From NCBI RefSeq assembly GCF_023702675.1, contig NZ_CP098478.1:2604001-2668000 (forward strand): a stretch of DNA of 64,000 nucleotides, in the 5' to 3' direction. The notes below the pieces were generated by a model. That model made no database searches, was not told where the DNA came from, and was given only the letters and a program-made list of their open reading frames with translations. Positions 10,582 to 20,024 of the stretch are shown here, one piece after another. The DNA comes from Acinetobacter sp. C26M. GTDB taxonomy: Bacteria > Pseudomonadota > Gammaproteobacteria > Pseudomonadales > Moraxellaceae. The number at the start of each line of letters is the position of its first letter. Within the stretch, counting starts at the first letter, position 1. The position numbers were made by a program, and so were the translations under genes.

Positions 10582-13500
10582 TTTTTACCACCAAATACTT
10601 TGTCTAAACCCTCTTGCACGGATTTACTCGCATCATTGTACGCACCTTGCACCGCTTTGCCTCCCTTATATACGCCCTGTTTAGTTCCATCCCATGCTTT
10701 CTGCCCAATACCATCACTTGCTTGGCTAATTTTATCACCATTCTTTCTAGCCCATTGTTTGATTGTTTCATCCATCCAATTACATCGACTTGGATGTCTA
10801 AAATAACTTTTAGCGGTGTCTAGAACAGCTTGACGATTGACTGCGGTTGGATGTTTAAACCAATCACGCCATTTAATCCCAACATCTCTCACCGCGATAA
10901 TCGCCAAATTAGCAGCTAGCATATGTAAAGAACTACCGCGCTCATCCTTTCCAACTTGAGTATGACTAGGGTTATCACCATGAATAACAGGATTAACACC
11001 CTGTTTTACAGAAACAATTTCATGGGCATGATTGAAGACAGAACTTGCGCCCCATTTTAATAAAAAGCTTAATAAGGGCTTAATTACAGCTTGTACCAAA
11101 TTGGTTTGTTTCCTGAATTCTAAGAATGTTTTTGTTGCTTTTACTGCAAGATCAGCATAACCAGCTTCATATAAACTACTCACCTCATCTCTCAACTCTA
11201 AATATCTGAACCAGATATTAGTAAAATATTTATCTTTCGAAGGTGCATCAATTGCAAATATAAACTCCTGAATAATAAGATCAGCAAGGGTCCGCTCCCC
11301 TGAAACCATCCCTTCGTATTCACTCCATTTCTTAACAGGATCGATTAGCTCACCTATGTGTCCACCAACACTCGCAAAAGTATCCCAAGAGTCAAAAGTA
11401 CCTGTAACTAAAGGAATCTTTGCATAATCATTAAAGTCATTTTTCCTGAGTACCCAATGTCTAACATTCGCATGACCATTTTTAATCAATGCAATTTCGA
11501 CGAAATTACTATGTGAGAAAAAATCTTCTAAAACATGAAAGGCATTTCCTAAATGCCTTAAAGGAACATCCGAATTACTATTTTTTTCCATACTCTTACT
11601 TAATTGCTCCAACATATACTCTAAAGCTGTTGGAAATGCAGAATCAGTTTTGTCATTTGGCGTATTATCTGCAATATAGTTTTTTAAATTATATTGTGCA
11701 GATTTTGTATCACTATTCGTTTGGAAGGTTTTATCATTTGATTTAGGATTTAACGACCTATCTGTAGATGTATAGACATCTGCACCGAAAGGATTATCAA
11801 TGTGTTCTTCAAATCGATAAACACCTAAAATATTTACACCATTACTCCCAACTAAATCACGATATAAACGATGGGGTAAAGAGCTTTCTGGTAAATATGC
11901 TTTAAGTGCTAATGCTTTATAACGTCTTTGATTTTTTTCACTCAATTTATCATAACTAGCTTTTTTCAATATATTCTTCATAGCAGAGCGAAGCTTTGAA
12001 GAAATATTATCGTTCTTTTCATTTTTATTAGTTCTAATAAGATCTTCAGCAACATTTTCATCAAAAAAATGATCATAAGCCAATATTGCTAGAATATTTG
12101 TAATTAACTTTCGTGTTGGTTTAATCGACGTCACTTTACCATTACGGTCAACAGCTACATCAATTTTCATATTTAGAATAGCACCACACACTAGCTGTGA
12201 GTGATCTCGCAACCAGTTACCCACATAAATTCCATTAACCGTATTAGGTGTAAAAATTGCCCCTCTTGGGTTATCTTCACCAATTGCTTCTTTCTCAATA
12301 GACTGGTGTCCATGCTCTACACGTACGCCTTTATTGTCAGCTTTCTTTATATATTTACCAGTTTTAGGGTCCAATGTTCCTCTATTGGCAATCATTCTAG
12401 TTTCATTGGCAAATTTGCCTTCTCCTGCACCAAAATACTCATATTGTGCGTCAACTGTTTCATCTAATTGCGCTTGGAAATCTGCATGCATTTTTGCAGC
12501 ATTTTTACCTGAGATGAATGTTATCTTTAAATCTCCTGAATATTTTTTAGATGTAATCTGAGCAAAAATAAACTCTGTATTCCCACCTAAATTTTTACCC
12601 TCACTTAGTTGCCCAAAATTGTATGCATAGACAGCACCTTCGTCATTTGGCGCATCCAGAGATAGGGATTCAATTTTAGTTGGAATTTTTAAAACATCAC
12701 CAATATAAATCACATTTGGATCTTCGATTGAGTTCAGCGAGCAAATCTCATCTACGGTTATTTCAAATTTCTCGGCGATAGCAGCTAGTGTATTTCCTTT
12801 ATTAATTACATATAAATTATAGCTATTTAATATTGGATATTTGCCACTTTTTCTTATGAGATCATCAATGAAATGGCCATATTCATGTAACAGCACGATA
12901 TACAATCGATCTAAATTGCTATCATTTTCGATTGCAGAAGTTACTGTATCTGCTGCTAAATATATTTTCTTATCAACATGATTAAACCCAGCAGCGCGCC
13001 CATTGATGCTTTTAGCAACAACAAGATGCTCTGGTGGGCTAACACTACCTTTCTCTATATCTTCTTTTAATTTCAGATAGATACTGTCTGGTATATCAAA
13101 GCCAAAAATCGGAGCGACCAAACTGACAAAACTCTCATCAGAGAATGTTCTTGCAATAAAAACTAGTTGCTCGTGGGCATAGGTGCTTTTTAACGTAGGT
13201 AGTGGTTCTTTTTCGGGTAAACTTATAATTGGCAATAAAGGTAAAACGGGACTGACTTTCATTCCTGCTGTAAGGAAATGCTGTCCCGCCTTCACCTCAA
13301 ACTTGCCACTGGTCACAGGGAAAATCCCCGACCCATTGAGCTTAATTTGAGAGCCTCCCGCAGTAATCACAATCTCTTTCGGACTGGTAATTTCAATACG
13401 ATCTTCAGTCGAAATAATCTGAATCCCTTGCTTGGCAAGTAAATCCATACCATCCGACTGAGCATGCGCTTCAAATTTACCTTTAGCAGCCACCTGTTTA

Positions 13501-15776
13501 ATCCCATTCTGCGCTGCAAACACACTGATTCTGTTTTGCGCATGCGTAATCAGATTTTTCTGTGTGCTTAGATTGATACTGTCGCTCGCAAACTGGTTAA
13601 TCTGTCCATCTGCAGAAACATGAATATCTTCACTGGTACTTAGACCGATCCCTACAGGTGAGCTTAATAGCAATAAGGCTTTATTAAATTTAGCAATTTT
13701 TGCTTCAATCTGCTCTGCAAATGCTTTTAGTTGCTCAACGGATTCAATCTCATCAGTCTGCTGGTTCTTAGCCACTTCGCTCAGTGCCTTGGCATTGCTT
13801 TGATTACCCTCAAGCTGTTGCTTGGCAACTTGAGCATCGAGGTGTTCACCTTGCGCTTGATCCTGTTTGTGCGTTGAAAGTAATAAACCTTCACCTGCCC
13901 GCACGGCACCCCATTGATCAGTCCGCAGCTCAAACCCTTCACCTCGATCTTCACTTTCGGCTTTGTCTTTGGGATGACTGAGTTTACCTAAGTTGAGTTG
14001 ACTGGCTGCATGGCTGCTTTGCAACTGGGCACTGATCTGCCCTGTGGTGTCATCAAAACGCAGTTGGTTAAAGCCTTCGCCTTGATATTCCTTGGACTTG
14101 ATCCCTGCCAGTTTCTTGGTGTCAGGCAGCTTGCCTGCATTATCGAATTTGGTTGGGCTGCGTTGTGCTTCGTGAATGCGTCCCACTACAAACGGACGGT
14201 CAATATTGCCATCAAAGAAGTCGATCACTACGATTTCATCGATACGTGGCAAGAAGCGTGCACCATAGCCTTCACCAGCCCAAGGTGTCAGTACATCGAC
14301 CCAAGCAGAATCAGTGTCATTGTCATTAGCACCCGCACCACCATCATGGCTGTGATCGTCATTGCGAGTAAACAGGAAGCGAACTTTGATCCGCCCCCAT
14401 TCATCCACATGGATTTCTTCTCCACTTGGTCCAACCACTTTGGCACGTTGTGGTGAAGCTGCCGGGCGGTGTTGTAATGGGTTAAATTCAGGAACGGTTT
14501 TGATATTGCGGCGTTGCAGCGTCAGCTGGTTGGCTTGGCGTTCTTCTGTGTTGCTTTGTTGGGTAGGCTGCCAATTGCTTTGTGCTAAGAGTTGATGGAT
14601 CTGTTGATGTAGATCTTTAGGCAAATTATTTTGGTTATAGAAGTTTTTACCTGTGATCAGGAATTCTTTGTCTGCGCCATCGTGTTGATCAATTTCAGGA
14701 TGTTCGGCTAGTTCAAACCAGTAACCGACATGGGTGTCTCGCACCGTAGTATTGGCTGTAAATTGCTTTGATTGCAGATCATAGTATTGACCGAGATTCT
14801 GATTCAGTTTTTCTATCTGTGCATTGCCTGACTGGGTAGCACCGTCTTCACCATTTAAATCTTGCATCCACGCAGGTGAAAAGTGCCATGCCTGTTCTAA
14901 TCCTAGACTGGCATTGTCATACTGATCACTATGTTTGTGTGTGCTCTGCACACTGCCTGCACCATCTTCCTGTTCTAGTGCATCGGCTTGCCAGCGTTGT
15001 ACATGGACCGCACTCGGTTGCAATGAGCGTTGCCCTACCAGACTGGTCATGCTGTCGTATTGTTCTATGGCACTGCTACGGTGGTAGCGAATATGGCGAT
15101 GGTCTAAGGCTTGATACTGGCTATTGTCATCAATTAAACGAAGTTTTTGTGCTTGGATAGCAGCACTGCTGAGAGGAACTGTGCGCTCAGATTCGTCGAT
15201 AAGCCAATTCATCCCTTCACTTCTCATCAAGCGGGTGAGAAAGTCATAATCGCTTTCATTGGCTTGCATAATGAATGGGCGAACATCATAGTCTTGACTG
15301 AGTCCACTTAAATCTAAACTTAAGCTTGATGCAAAGAGTGGGCTTTTGCTCTGCCACTCTTTGAAGATGATTTCTACCACATCTCGTACACTTTTATTCA
15401 TGAAGACGCGGCTGTTACGGCGTTGTTTCCACAGTGCGGTGGGATCTTCTAAGGTGAGCTTATAGACAGTCAGGCTACCGTCTGATTGTCCTTGTAAGGC
15501 TTGAGTGATAATGCCTGTGACACGGGTCAATTGACCTTGATCAGTCACCGTATCAATTGCCACTTGGCTACCAATAAATTGTTTGAGTGGAATCGCCGCA
15601 TTGGTCGACAGGCAAATCAGTTCTGCCTTAAATCCATCATTCAGTTGATGCTGACCATCAATACGCTGTAGGAAGACTTGAGTATTTAAGTTTTGATTGG
15701 AAAATTGAATATGAATAGCACGTTTTTGTGCGCTAAGGCCGAGACTTTCTAAGGCTTGAAAGATGTTGTTCAACAT
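10578..15776 (-). CDS. vgrG: Evolved VgrG with peptidase-like, LysM and HET-C toxin domains
   Basis: A 1732-residue type VI secretion spike protein. Residues ~20-400 are the gp27/GPD-like base. About 445-545 is the gp5 OB-fold with IHVDEWGRIKVRF. About 700-820 is the DUF2345 beta-prism region. The extension then has a zinc-peptidase-like motif HEYGH at 964-968, a LysM repeat at ~988-1033 and a HET-C domain from ~1120 to ~1640. HET-C hallmarks are GNWLRDHSQ and the block H1408..H1414-V-L-E-D1418-F-F-S-H1422-S. The tail is Gly/Lys-rich. HET-C proteins are linked to a zinc-phospholipase/nuclease-like fold; the LysM suggests peptidoglycan binding. The toxin is built into the spike, so no adaptor gene is needed. 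No other T6SS structural genes lie nearby. Confidence 0.92.
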   Translation of the reverse strand: MLNNIFQALESLGLSAQKRAIHIQFSNQNLNTQVFLQRIDGQHQLNDGFKAELICLSTNAAIPLKQFIGSQVAIDTVTDQGQLTRVTGIITQALQGQSDGSLTVYKLTLEDPTALWKQRRNSRVFMNKSVRDVVEIIFKEWQSKSPLFASSLSLDLSGLSQDYDVRPFIMQANESDYDFLTRLMRSEGMNWLIDESERTVPLSSAAIQAQKLRLIDDNSQYQALDHRHIRYHRSSAIEQYDSMTSLVGQRSLQPSAVHVQRWQADALEQEDGAGSVQSTHKHSDQYDNASLGLEQAWHFSPAWMQDLNGEDGATQSGNAQIEKLNQNLGQYYDLQSKQFTANTTVRDTHVGYWFELAEHPEIDQHDGADKEFLITGKNFYNQNNLPKDLHQQIHQLLAQSNWQPTQQSNTEERQANQLTLQRRNIKTVPEFNPLQHRPAASPQRAKVVGPSGEEIHVDEWGRIKVRFLFTRNDDHSHDGGAGANDNDTDSAWVDVLTPWAGEGYGARFLPRIDEIVVIDFFDGNIDRPFVVGRIHEAQRSPTKFDNAGKLPDTKKLAGIKSKEYQGEGFNQLRFDDTTGQISAQLQSSHAASQLNLGKLSHPKDKAESEDRGEGFELRTDQWGAVRAGEGLLLSTHKQDQAQGEHLDAQVAKQQLEGNQSNAKALSEVAKNQQTDEIESVEQLKAFAEQIEAKIAKFNKALLLLSSPVGIGLSTSEDIHVSADGQINQFASDSINLSTQKNLITHAQNRISVFAAQNGIKQVAAKGKFEAHAQSDGMDLLAKQGIQIISTEDRIEITSPKEIVITAGGSQIKLNGSGIFPVTSGKFEVKAGQHFLTAGMKVSPVLPLLPIISLPEKEPLPTLKSTYAHEQLVFIARTFSDESFVSLVAPIFGFDIPDSIYLKLKEDIEKGSVSPPEHLVVAKSINGRAAGFNHVDKKIYLAADTVTSAIENDSNLDRLYIVLLHEYGHFIDDLIRKSGKYPILNSYNLYVINKGNTLAAIAEKFEITVDEICSLNSIEDPNVIYIGDVLKIPTKIESLSLDAPNDEGAVYAYNFGQLSEGKNLGGNTEFIFAQITSKKYSGDLKITFISGKNAAKMHADFQAQLDETVDAQYEYFGAGEGKFANETRMIANRGTLDPKTGKYIKKADNKGVRVEHGHQSIEKEAIGEDNPRGAIFTPNTVNGIYVGNWLRDHSQLVCGAILNMKIDVAVDRNGKVTSIKPTRKLITNILAILAYDHFFDENVAEDLIRTNKNEKNDNISSKLRSAMKNILKKASYDKLSEKNQRRYKALALKAYLPESSLPHRLYRDLVGSNGVNILGVYRFEEHIDNPFGADVYTSTDRSLNPKSNDKTFQTNSDTKSAQYNLKNYIADNTPNDKTDSAFPTALEYMLEQLSKSMEKNSNSDVPLRHLGNAFHVLEDFFSHSNFVEIALIKNGHANVRHWVLRKNDFNDYAKIPLVTGTFDSWDTFASVGGHIGELIDPVKKWSEYEGMVSGERTLADLIIQEFIFAIDAPSKDKYFTNIWFRYLELRDEVSSLYEAGYADLAVKATKTFLEFRKQTNLVQAVIKPLLSFLLKWGASSVFNHAHEIVSVKQGVNPVIHGDNPSHTQVGKDERGSSLHMLAANLAIIAVRDVGIKWRDWFKHPTAVNRQAVLDTAKSYFRHPSRCNWMDETIKQWARKNGDKISQASDGIGQKAWDGTKQGVYKGGKAVQGAYNDASKSVQEGLDKVFGGKK

Positions 15777-15956
15777 TTTTATAGATTTTTTTGCTTAAAT
15801 TTATGGCATTTTAGCGATAGCAATACACCTCTGTCTATACAGTATTGTCTGTTTATGACATTTTTCGTCACCATTATTTCTTGGTTTAAAATAATACTTT
15901 TTATATTCATAGATATAAAACATTCTTCAAATGCTCTAACTCTAAAAATAATGTAA

Positions 15957-15987
15957 AAAAGCAAAGCCGAAGCTCTGCTTTATTTAA
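15957..15987 (-). terminator. Terminator between cycA and vgrG
   Basis: GCAAAGC-CGAA-GCTCTGC hairpin with one internal mismatch and A/T flanks, 35 bases beyond the cycA stop on the minus strand. Confidence 0.6.
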
Positions 15988-16021
15988 TATGAGTCAGAAT
16001 GTAGTAGTAAATTAATTCCAC

Positions 16022-17473
16022 TTAAACATAATCCGCTCTAGTTGCCTTTAAAATATTCAGTTCTAACATCTTTTTCTTTTTATAACGATAAGCGATCAAC
16101 AAACCAATAAACCACACTGGTGAAAGCCCCAATGCAATAAGGGTATCGTGATCTAAAGCAAGGATCACAATTGTAAATACCAAAAATAGCATCGTCAGCC
16201 ATGCCATGACCAAACCGCCAGGCATTTTAAACTTAGACTGTAAATGTAACTCTGGAAATTTTTTACGATAGCCAATATACGACAGGATAATCAGCATAAA
16301 GGTAAATACACATAGAATTGAAGTCAGTGCTGAGATAATCGTAAACGCTGTCATGACATTCGGCACAATAAATAAAATAGAAGTCCCGATGGTAACGCAG
16401 GTCATAGAAAAGATAAGGCCTCGAATAGGTACCTTTTTCTTCGATAATTTACTAAAACTCTTTGGTGCATCATTATCCAACGCCAAACCATAGAGCATAC
16501 GACTGGTCGCAAAGATGCCACTATTTGCAGAAGATAAGGCAGAAGTTGCAACGACAAAATTAACCAGCCCAGCAGCAATCGGCAAACCAATCAGTGTGAA
16601 CATTTCAACAAATGGACTTTTTTCAGGTGAAATTTTTGCCCAAGACGTGACCGCGATAATGCATATCAACGCGCCAACATAGAACAGTAAAATACGTAAT
16701 GGGATCGAATTGATGGCTTTAGGCAGAGATTTATGCGGATCTTTAGTTTCAGCAGCTGTGGTTCCGACCAATTCAATTCCCACAAAGGCAAAAATCGCAA
16801 TTTGGAAACCCGCTAAAAAGCCTGTGACGCCATAAGGAAACATCGATTGAGTTTCAAATACATGGCTCATAGATGCCTTAACGCCATTGGGTGAGGTAAA
16901 GCCAGTACTGATTAAATAAATACCCGCAAGGATAAACAGAATGATGGCGGAGATCTTAATTAACGAAAACCAAAACTCCAGCTCACCAAACATTCGAACA
17001 GCAACAAAGTTCAGTATGGTCAGAATAGCCAACGAGGTAAATGCAGGTATCCAGACTGGAATATCAGGATACCAGAACTGCATATATCCCCCAATCACAA
17101 TGACATCGGCTATCGCAGTAATAATCCAGTTACACCAATAAGACCAACCGAGGAAAAAACCTGCCCAAGGACCGATATAAGCCGTCGCAAAATCAGCAAA
17201 TGTTTTGAAGTTGGTATTTGCCAGCAGCAGCTCACCCATTGCCCGCATAACAAAGAAAAAGAAAAAACCAATAATTAAATAAGTTAAAACAATTGAGGTA
17301 CCTGAAATACTTAGGGTTTTACCTGAACCCATAAATAGACCTGTACCAATTGCACCGCCAATTGCAATCATTTGAATATGACGATTGGTCAGCGAGCGTT
17401 GTAATTTTTCTTCATCTTGCGAACTTTCCTGCAAATCTTCATCCAGAAGTTGCTTTCCTTTATTCTGACTCAT
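16022..17473 (-). CDS. cycA: D-serine/D-alanine/glycine permease, CycA type
   Basis: A 483-residue amino acid/proton symporter of the AAT family with about 12 membrane helices. LTNRHIQMIAIGGAIGTGLF, MGSGKT, VMRAMGELLL and IELVGTTAAETKDP align closely with E. coli CycA as I remember it, better than with AroP or AnsP. It imports D-alanine, D-serine, glycine and probably beta-alanine. A GGAGTAAGGATGAC-like stretch precedes the ATG and supplies a Shine-Dalgarno. Monocistronic, with 450 bases upstream free of genes. The substrate call is by similarity only. Confidence 0.87.
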   Translation of the reverse strand: MSQNKGKQLLDEDLQESSQDEEKLQRSLTNRHIQMIAIGGAIGTGLFMGSGKTLSISGTSIVLTYLIIGFFFFFVMRAMGELLLANTNFKTFADFATAYIGPWAGFFLGWSYWCNWIITAIADVIVIGGYMQFWYPDIPVWIPAFTSLAILTILNFVAVRMFGELEFWFSLIKISAIILFILAGIYLISTGFTSPNGVKASMSHVFETQSMFPYGVTGFLAGFQIAIFAFVGIELVGTTAAETKDPHKSLPKAINSIPLRILLFYVGALICIIAVTSWAKISPEKSPFVEMFTLIGLPIAAGLVNFVVATSALSSANSGIFATSRMLYGLALDNDAPKSFSKLSKKKVPIRGLIFSMTCVTIGTSILFIVPNVMTAFTIISALTSILCVFTFMLIILSYIGYRKKFPELHLQSKFKMPGGLVMAWLTMLFLVFTIVILALDHDTLIALGLSPVWFIGLLIAYRYKKKKMLELNILKATRADYV

Positions 17474-17924
17474 GTCATCCTTACTCCAGTTTGCAGCAAC
17501 CGTTATAAATGCTTAATAAAAATAAAATATTTTTAAAATGCTTTAATTTAAAAGTTCCATTTTTATAAAATTATTTTGAAATTAATAATTTAATTAATCC
17601 ACCTCACTTGTAAATGGTTCGTATTAGATCCCTTTTCTAGGCACTAAAACCTGTTGTTATTGATCAAAAGTATCTTAGCCGCAAGCATCATATCTCATCC
17701 CCAAACGAGTTAAAGATGATGCTTTTCATTTTCGCCTAATTAATACCCAATTAACATGAAATATACTCTATTATCACAATCTCATTCCATCTTAGAAAAA
17801 TATGAATATCGAGGATAGTAAAAAATTATGCATCGATATAAATAAAGAATATGGCTAAAAAACACAGTATAAACGCTGTGAATTAACATCTAAATCTGTG
17901 AATTTTCTACTTATACATAGCCCA
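17474..17924. other. Intergenic region upstream of cycA
   Basis: About 450 AT-rich bases holding the presumed cycA promoter and, at the far end, the astA terminator. No coding frame, tRNA or recognisable operator was found. Confidence 0.6.
17855..17882 (-). terminator. Terminator of astA
   Basis: On the minus strand CACAG pairs with CTGTG around an 8-nt loop and is followed by TTTTTT, 42 bases beyond the astA stop. Confidence 0.65.
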
Positions 17925-18968
17925 TCAACGCTTGTTCTGATTTGCAATATTAATATTGAGCAAACGTACCGATGCATCCTCTTTCACATGTAATTGATGG
18001 GCTTGTTCTACACTCAACGTCACTTGGTTTGAGTCTGGCTGGCTATAGGTCAAAATGGCGCGATAATTTTCATAATCATCATTGGCGACAATATAAGGTT
18101 CATCACCGAGCATAATCAGATCAGATTGTTCAATATGAACAGTCAACACATGACTGTCTTTGATGGCTCTTAGATTTTCGATATCAGCCTGTAAGGTTGC
18201 ACCCGCGTCAAAGATATCGACATAACCCTTATAACGTAGCCCTTCTTCAATCAAAAGGTTATACGCGGGTTCGGTATTAGGATGAACGGCTCCAATCACC
18301 GCCTTCGCTTCATCAGGCAACATATCGACATAAAGTGGATGCCGTGGCATGAGTTCCGCAATAAAGGCTTTTTTGCCTGTACCACTTAGATAATCTGCTT
18401 TGGTAAATTCCATATCAAAGAATTTATGACCGACCGCATCCCAAAATGGTGAACGGCCATTTTCATCAGAAAAGCCCCGCATTTCAGCCACAATAGTTTC
18501 TTCAAAATACTGCCTGAAGGCTGATAAGAACAAAAACCGAACCTTAGATAAAAACTTACCATTTTTATTTAAACGGTAATCGGGATCTAAAAATAAGGTA
18601 CATAACTCGCTACAGTTGGTGTGGTTATTACTCAGATACAAGGTCGGTAATGATTTATAAACATTCAAGGGTTCAGAAGAATGAACTTGTGTGCCGATAT
18701 GGAAATTATACCAAGGTTCTTTTAAGCCTAAGGCAACCTCTATTCCACAGACACCAACCACTTTATGCAGTGAGGTATCTTCCAGTACAAATAAATAGCC
18801 CTGCTCCGACTTATCCAGTTTGCCTTCAACCGTTTTAATCGCCCGATCAATCCGCGCAGCCAGTATTTCCATATCTGGTTGCAAAGAGGTTAAACCAAAG
18901 CCTGCTTTCTGTGCTAAGTGGTAAAGATCATGAATATCTTTTTGTTTGATATAACGAATCATCATCAT
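17925..18968 (-). CDS. astA: Arginine N-succinyltransferase (stand-alone)
   Basis: AstA/AruF family, 347 aa, first enzyme of the arginine succinyltransferase pathway: arginine + succinyl-CoA gives N2-succinylarginine. Recognisable are the N-terminus (MIRYIKQKDIHDLYHLAQKAG with start-codon repeats), GFGLTSLQPD, CSELCTLFLDP, AEMRGFSDENGRSPFWDAVG and FIAELMPRHPLYV. In most gamma-proteobacteria astA sits in an astCADBE operon; here no other ast gene is within reach on either side. It could be a second, specialised copy or one detached from its operon. Several adjacent ATGs make the exact start uncertain by one or two codons. Confidence 0.93.
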   Translation of the reverse strand: MMMIRYIKQKDIHDLYHLAQKAGFGLTSLQPDMEILAARIDRAIKTVEGKLDKSEQGYLFVLEDTSLHKVVGVCGIEVALGLKEPWYNFHIGTQVHSSEPLNVYKSLPTLYLSNNHTNCSELCTLFLDPDYRLNKNGKFLSKVRFLFLSAFRQYFEETIVAEMRGFSDENGRSPFWDAVGHKFFDMEFTKADYLSGTGKKAFIAELMPRHPLYVDMLPDEAKAVIGAVHPNTEPAYNLLIEEGLRYKGYVDIFDAGATLQADIENLRAIKDSHVLTVHIEQSDLIMLGDEPYIVANDDYENYRAILTYSQPDSNQVTLSVEQAHQLHVKEDASVRLLNINIANQNKR

Positions 18969-19311
18969 GTCTATTTCCCCTTATTCTCAATCAGAACAAA
19001 CGAGACACAGGCTCCGCTGATTGTGCTCTTGAGTAAGACATCCAATTCATTTTTTCTATGCTGAACCGCGCACAATCCCGACATTTGCTATTCCTTAATT
19101 CTTAAATTTTTCCCTAGTCTCAGCTCATTAATGACCGAGCTGGCTTTATTTATGTAAGTCTTTTTTATGACTTCTTTCATTAAGCTGAAATCTAACTTGA
19201 ATAATCTAAATCGATAAACAGCTCTGCTGATTACTCTATTATTCAAAAACTAATTGGCACAAAAAATTTTAAATTAAGCAAAAAATGAGCTGTTTTTTAG
19301 CATTTTATTTA

Positions 19312-19532
19312 TTGACAGTGACAATATGAAAATTATTTTTCACTTTTGGAATGAATTAAAATTTAAATCGTATCTCAAAGGTTTGAAATCAAAAAACAAG
19401 ACACCAAGTTCAAACCAAAGTTTACTCGCACGCTAAGCAATAAAAAAATATAAGGAATCGTTCGAAAAATAGATCTTATCTAAGATAAATTGCAGAGCAT
19501 AAAAAAGCCCTTGTTTTCACAAGGGCTTTTTT
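19312..19532 (+). ncRNA. Possible small RNA transcription unit
   Basis: A TTGACA at 19312-19317 is followed after 16 bases by TATTTT. About 150 bases on comes a strong hairpin with a T-run usable on the plus strand. Between them GGTTTGAA (19380-19387) and TTCAAACC (19409-19416) can form an 8-bp stem, and TTATCT/AGATAA another. No ORF is present. The promoter is weak at -10 and the hairpin may serve only the tRNA unit on the other strand, so this is a suggestion. Confidence 0.25.
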
Positions 19533-19533
19533 A
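19501..19533. terminator. Bidirectional terminator after the tRNA cluster
   Basis: AAAAAAGCCCTTG pairs with CAAGGGCTTTTTT around a 6-nt loop. A and T tracts on both sides let it act on both strands; on the minus strand it ends the second tRNA-Leu/tRNA-Trp unit. Confidence 0.9.
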
Positions 19534-19539
19534 TTTATT

Positions 19540-19613
19540 TGGCAGAGGATCAAGGACTCGAACCTTGACGAACGGTTTTGGAGACCGTCATGCTACCATT
19601 ACACCAATCCTCT
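19540..19613 (-). tRNA. tRNA-Trp (CCA), copy 2
   Basis: A 74-nt cloverleaf with encoded CCA. Acceptor AGAGGAT/ATCCTCT, discriminator G, anticodon loop CTCCAAA giving CCA, T arm CAAGG-TTCGAGT-CCTTG. The short D arm (GTGTAATGGTAGCAT) is more like a Gly or Gln tRNA than a classical tRNA-Trp, but the A1-U72 pair, G73 and anticodon agree with tryptophan identity. The sequence is identical to the copy at 19913. Confidence 0.93.
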
Positions 19614-19680
19614 AAACTGCATGATTAAATCATATTTGACTTAATCATAAGAAAATAAGAAATACTTACCTTCTTAAATA

Positions 19681-19765
19681 TGGTGGGGGCGAAGAGACTC
19701 GAACTCTTACACCTTGCGGCGCTGGAACCTAAATCCAGTGCGTCTACCAATTTCGCCACGCCCCC
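19681..19765 (-). tRNA. tRNA-Leu (TAG), copy 2
   Basis: An 85-nt class II tRNA with long variable arm. Acceptor GGGGGCG/CGCCCCC, discriminator A and encoded CCA, anticodon stem CTGGA/TCCAG around TT-TAG-GT, so anticodon UAG reading CUA and related leucine codons. Identical to the copy at 20055. Confidence 0.96.
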
Positions 19766-19879
19766 GATGGGTGTGTATATTAGAGATAAACCTTTCTACT
19801 GACAAGCCCTTTTTATAAAAAAACTATGTTTATGAAAGCTAATGCTTTTTTAATATACAGATAGAAATAGCAGACACAA

Positions 19880-19911
19880 AAAAAGGAACTTTAAATAAAG
19901 TTCCTTTGAAT
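19880..19911 (-). terminator. Terminator between the two tRNA units
   Basis: AAAGGAACTTT and AAAGTTCCTTT can form an 11-bp stem just downstream of the first tRNA-Trp on the minus strand, ending in a T-run. It divides the duplicated tRNAs into two transcription units. Confidence 0.75.
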
Positions 19912-19912
19912 T

Positions 19913-19986
19913 TGGCAGAGGATCAAGGACTCGAACCTTGACGAACGGTTTTGGAGACCGTCATGCTACCATTACACCAATCCTCT
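19913..19986 (-). tRNA. tRNA-Trp (CCA), copy 1
   Basis: Same 74-nt sequence as the tRNA at 19540, with CCA encoded and anticodon CCA. It follows tRNA-Leu after a spacer of 68 bases that contains a terminator-like hairpin. Confidence 0.93.
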
Positions 19987-20024
19987 ATAACCACATGATT
20001 AAACTCTGTTTCGTTTAATCATAA

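Larger units (their letters stand above)
18969..19539. other. Gene-free region between astA and the tRNA cluster
   Basis: About 570 bases without a credible ORF. The distal half contains a TTGACA box, an inverted repeat and the shared terminator, listed separately as a possible small RNA. The proximal half, next to astA, shows nothing recognisable beyond an expected promoter. Confidence 0.55.

Noticed and set aside
10578..15776. Several open frames of 60-150 codons on the opposite strand of vgrG
   Set aside because: They are shadows of the long VgrG frame; the protein motifs are all on the minus strand.
8087..15776. Prophage tail module
   Set aside because: The gp5/gp27-like parts belong to a VgrG; no capsid, terminase, integrase or tail-tube genes are present nearby.
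15756..15964. Short ORFs on both strands between vgrG and cycA
   Set aside because: They lie in the vgrG promoter region and look like random AT-rich translation.
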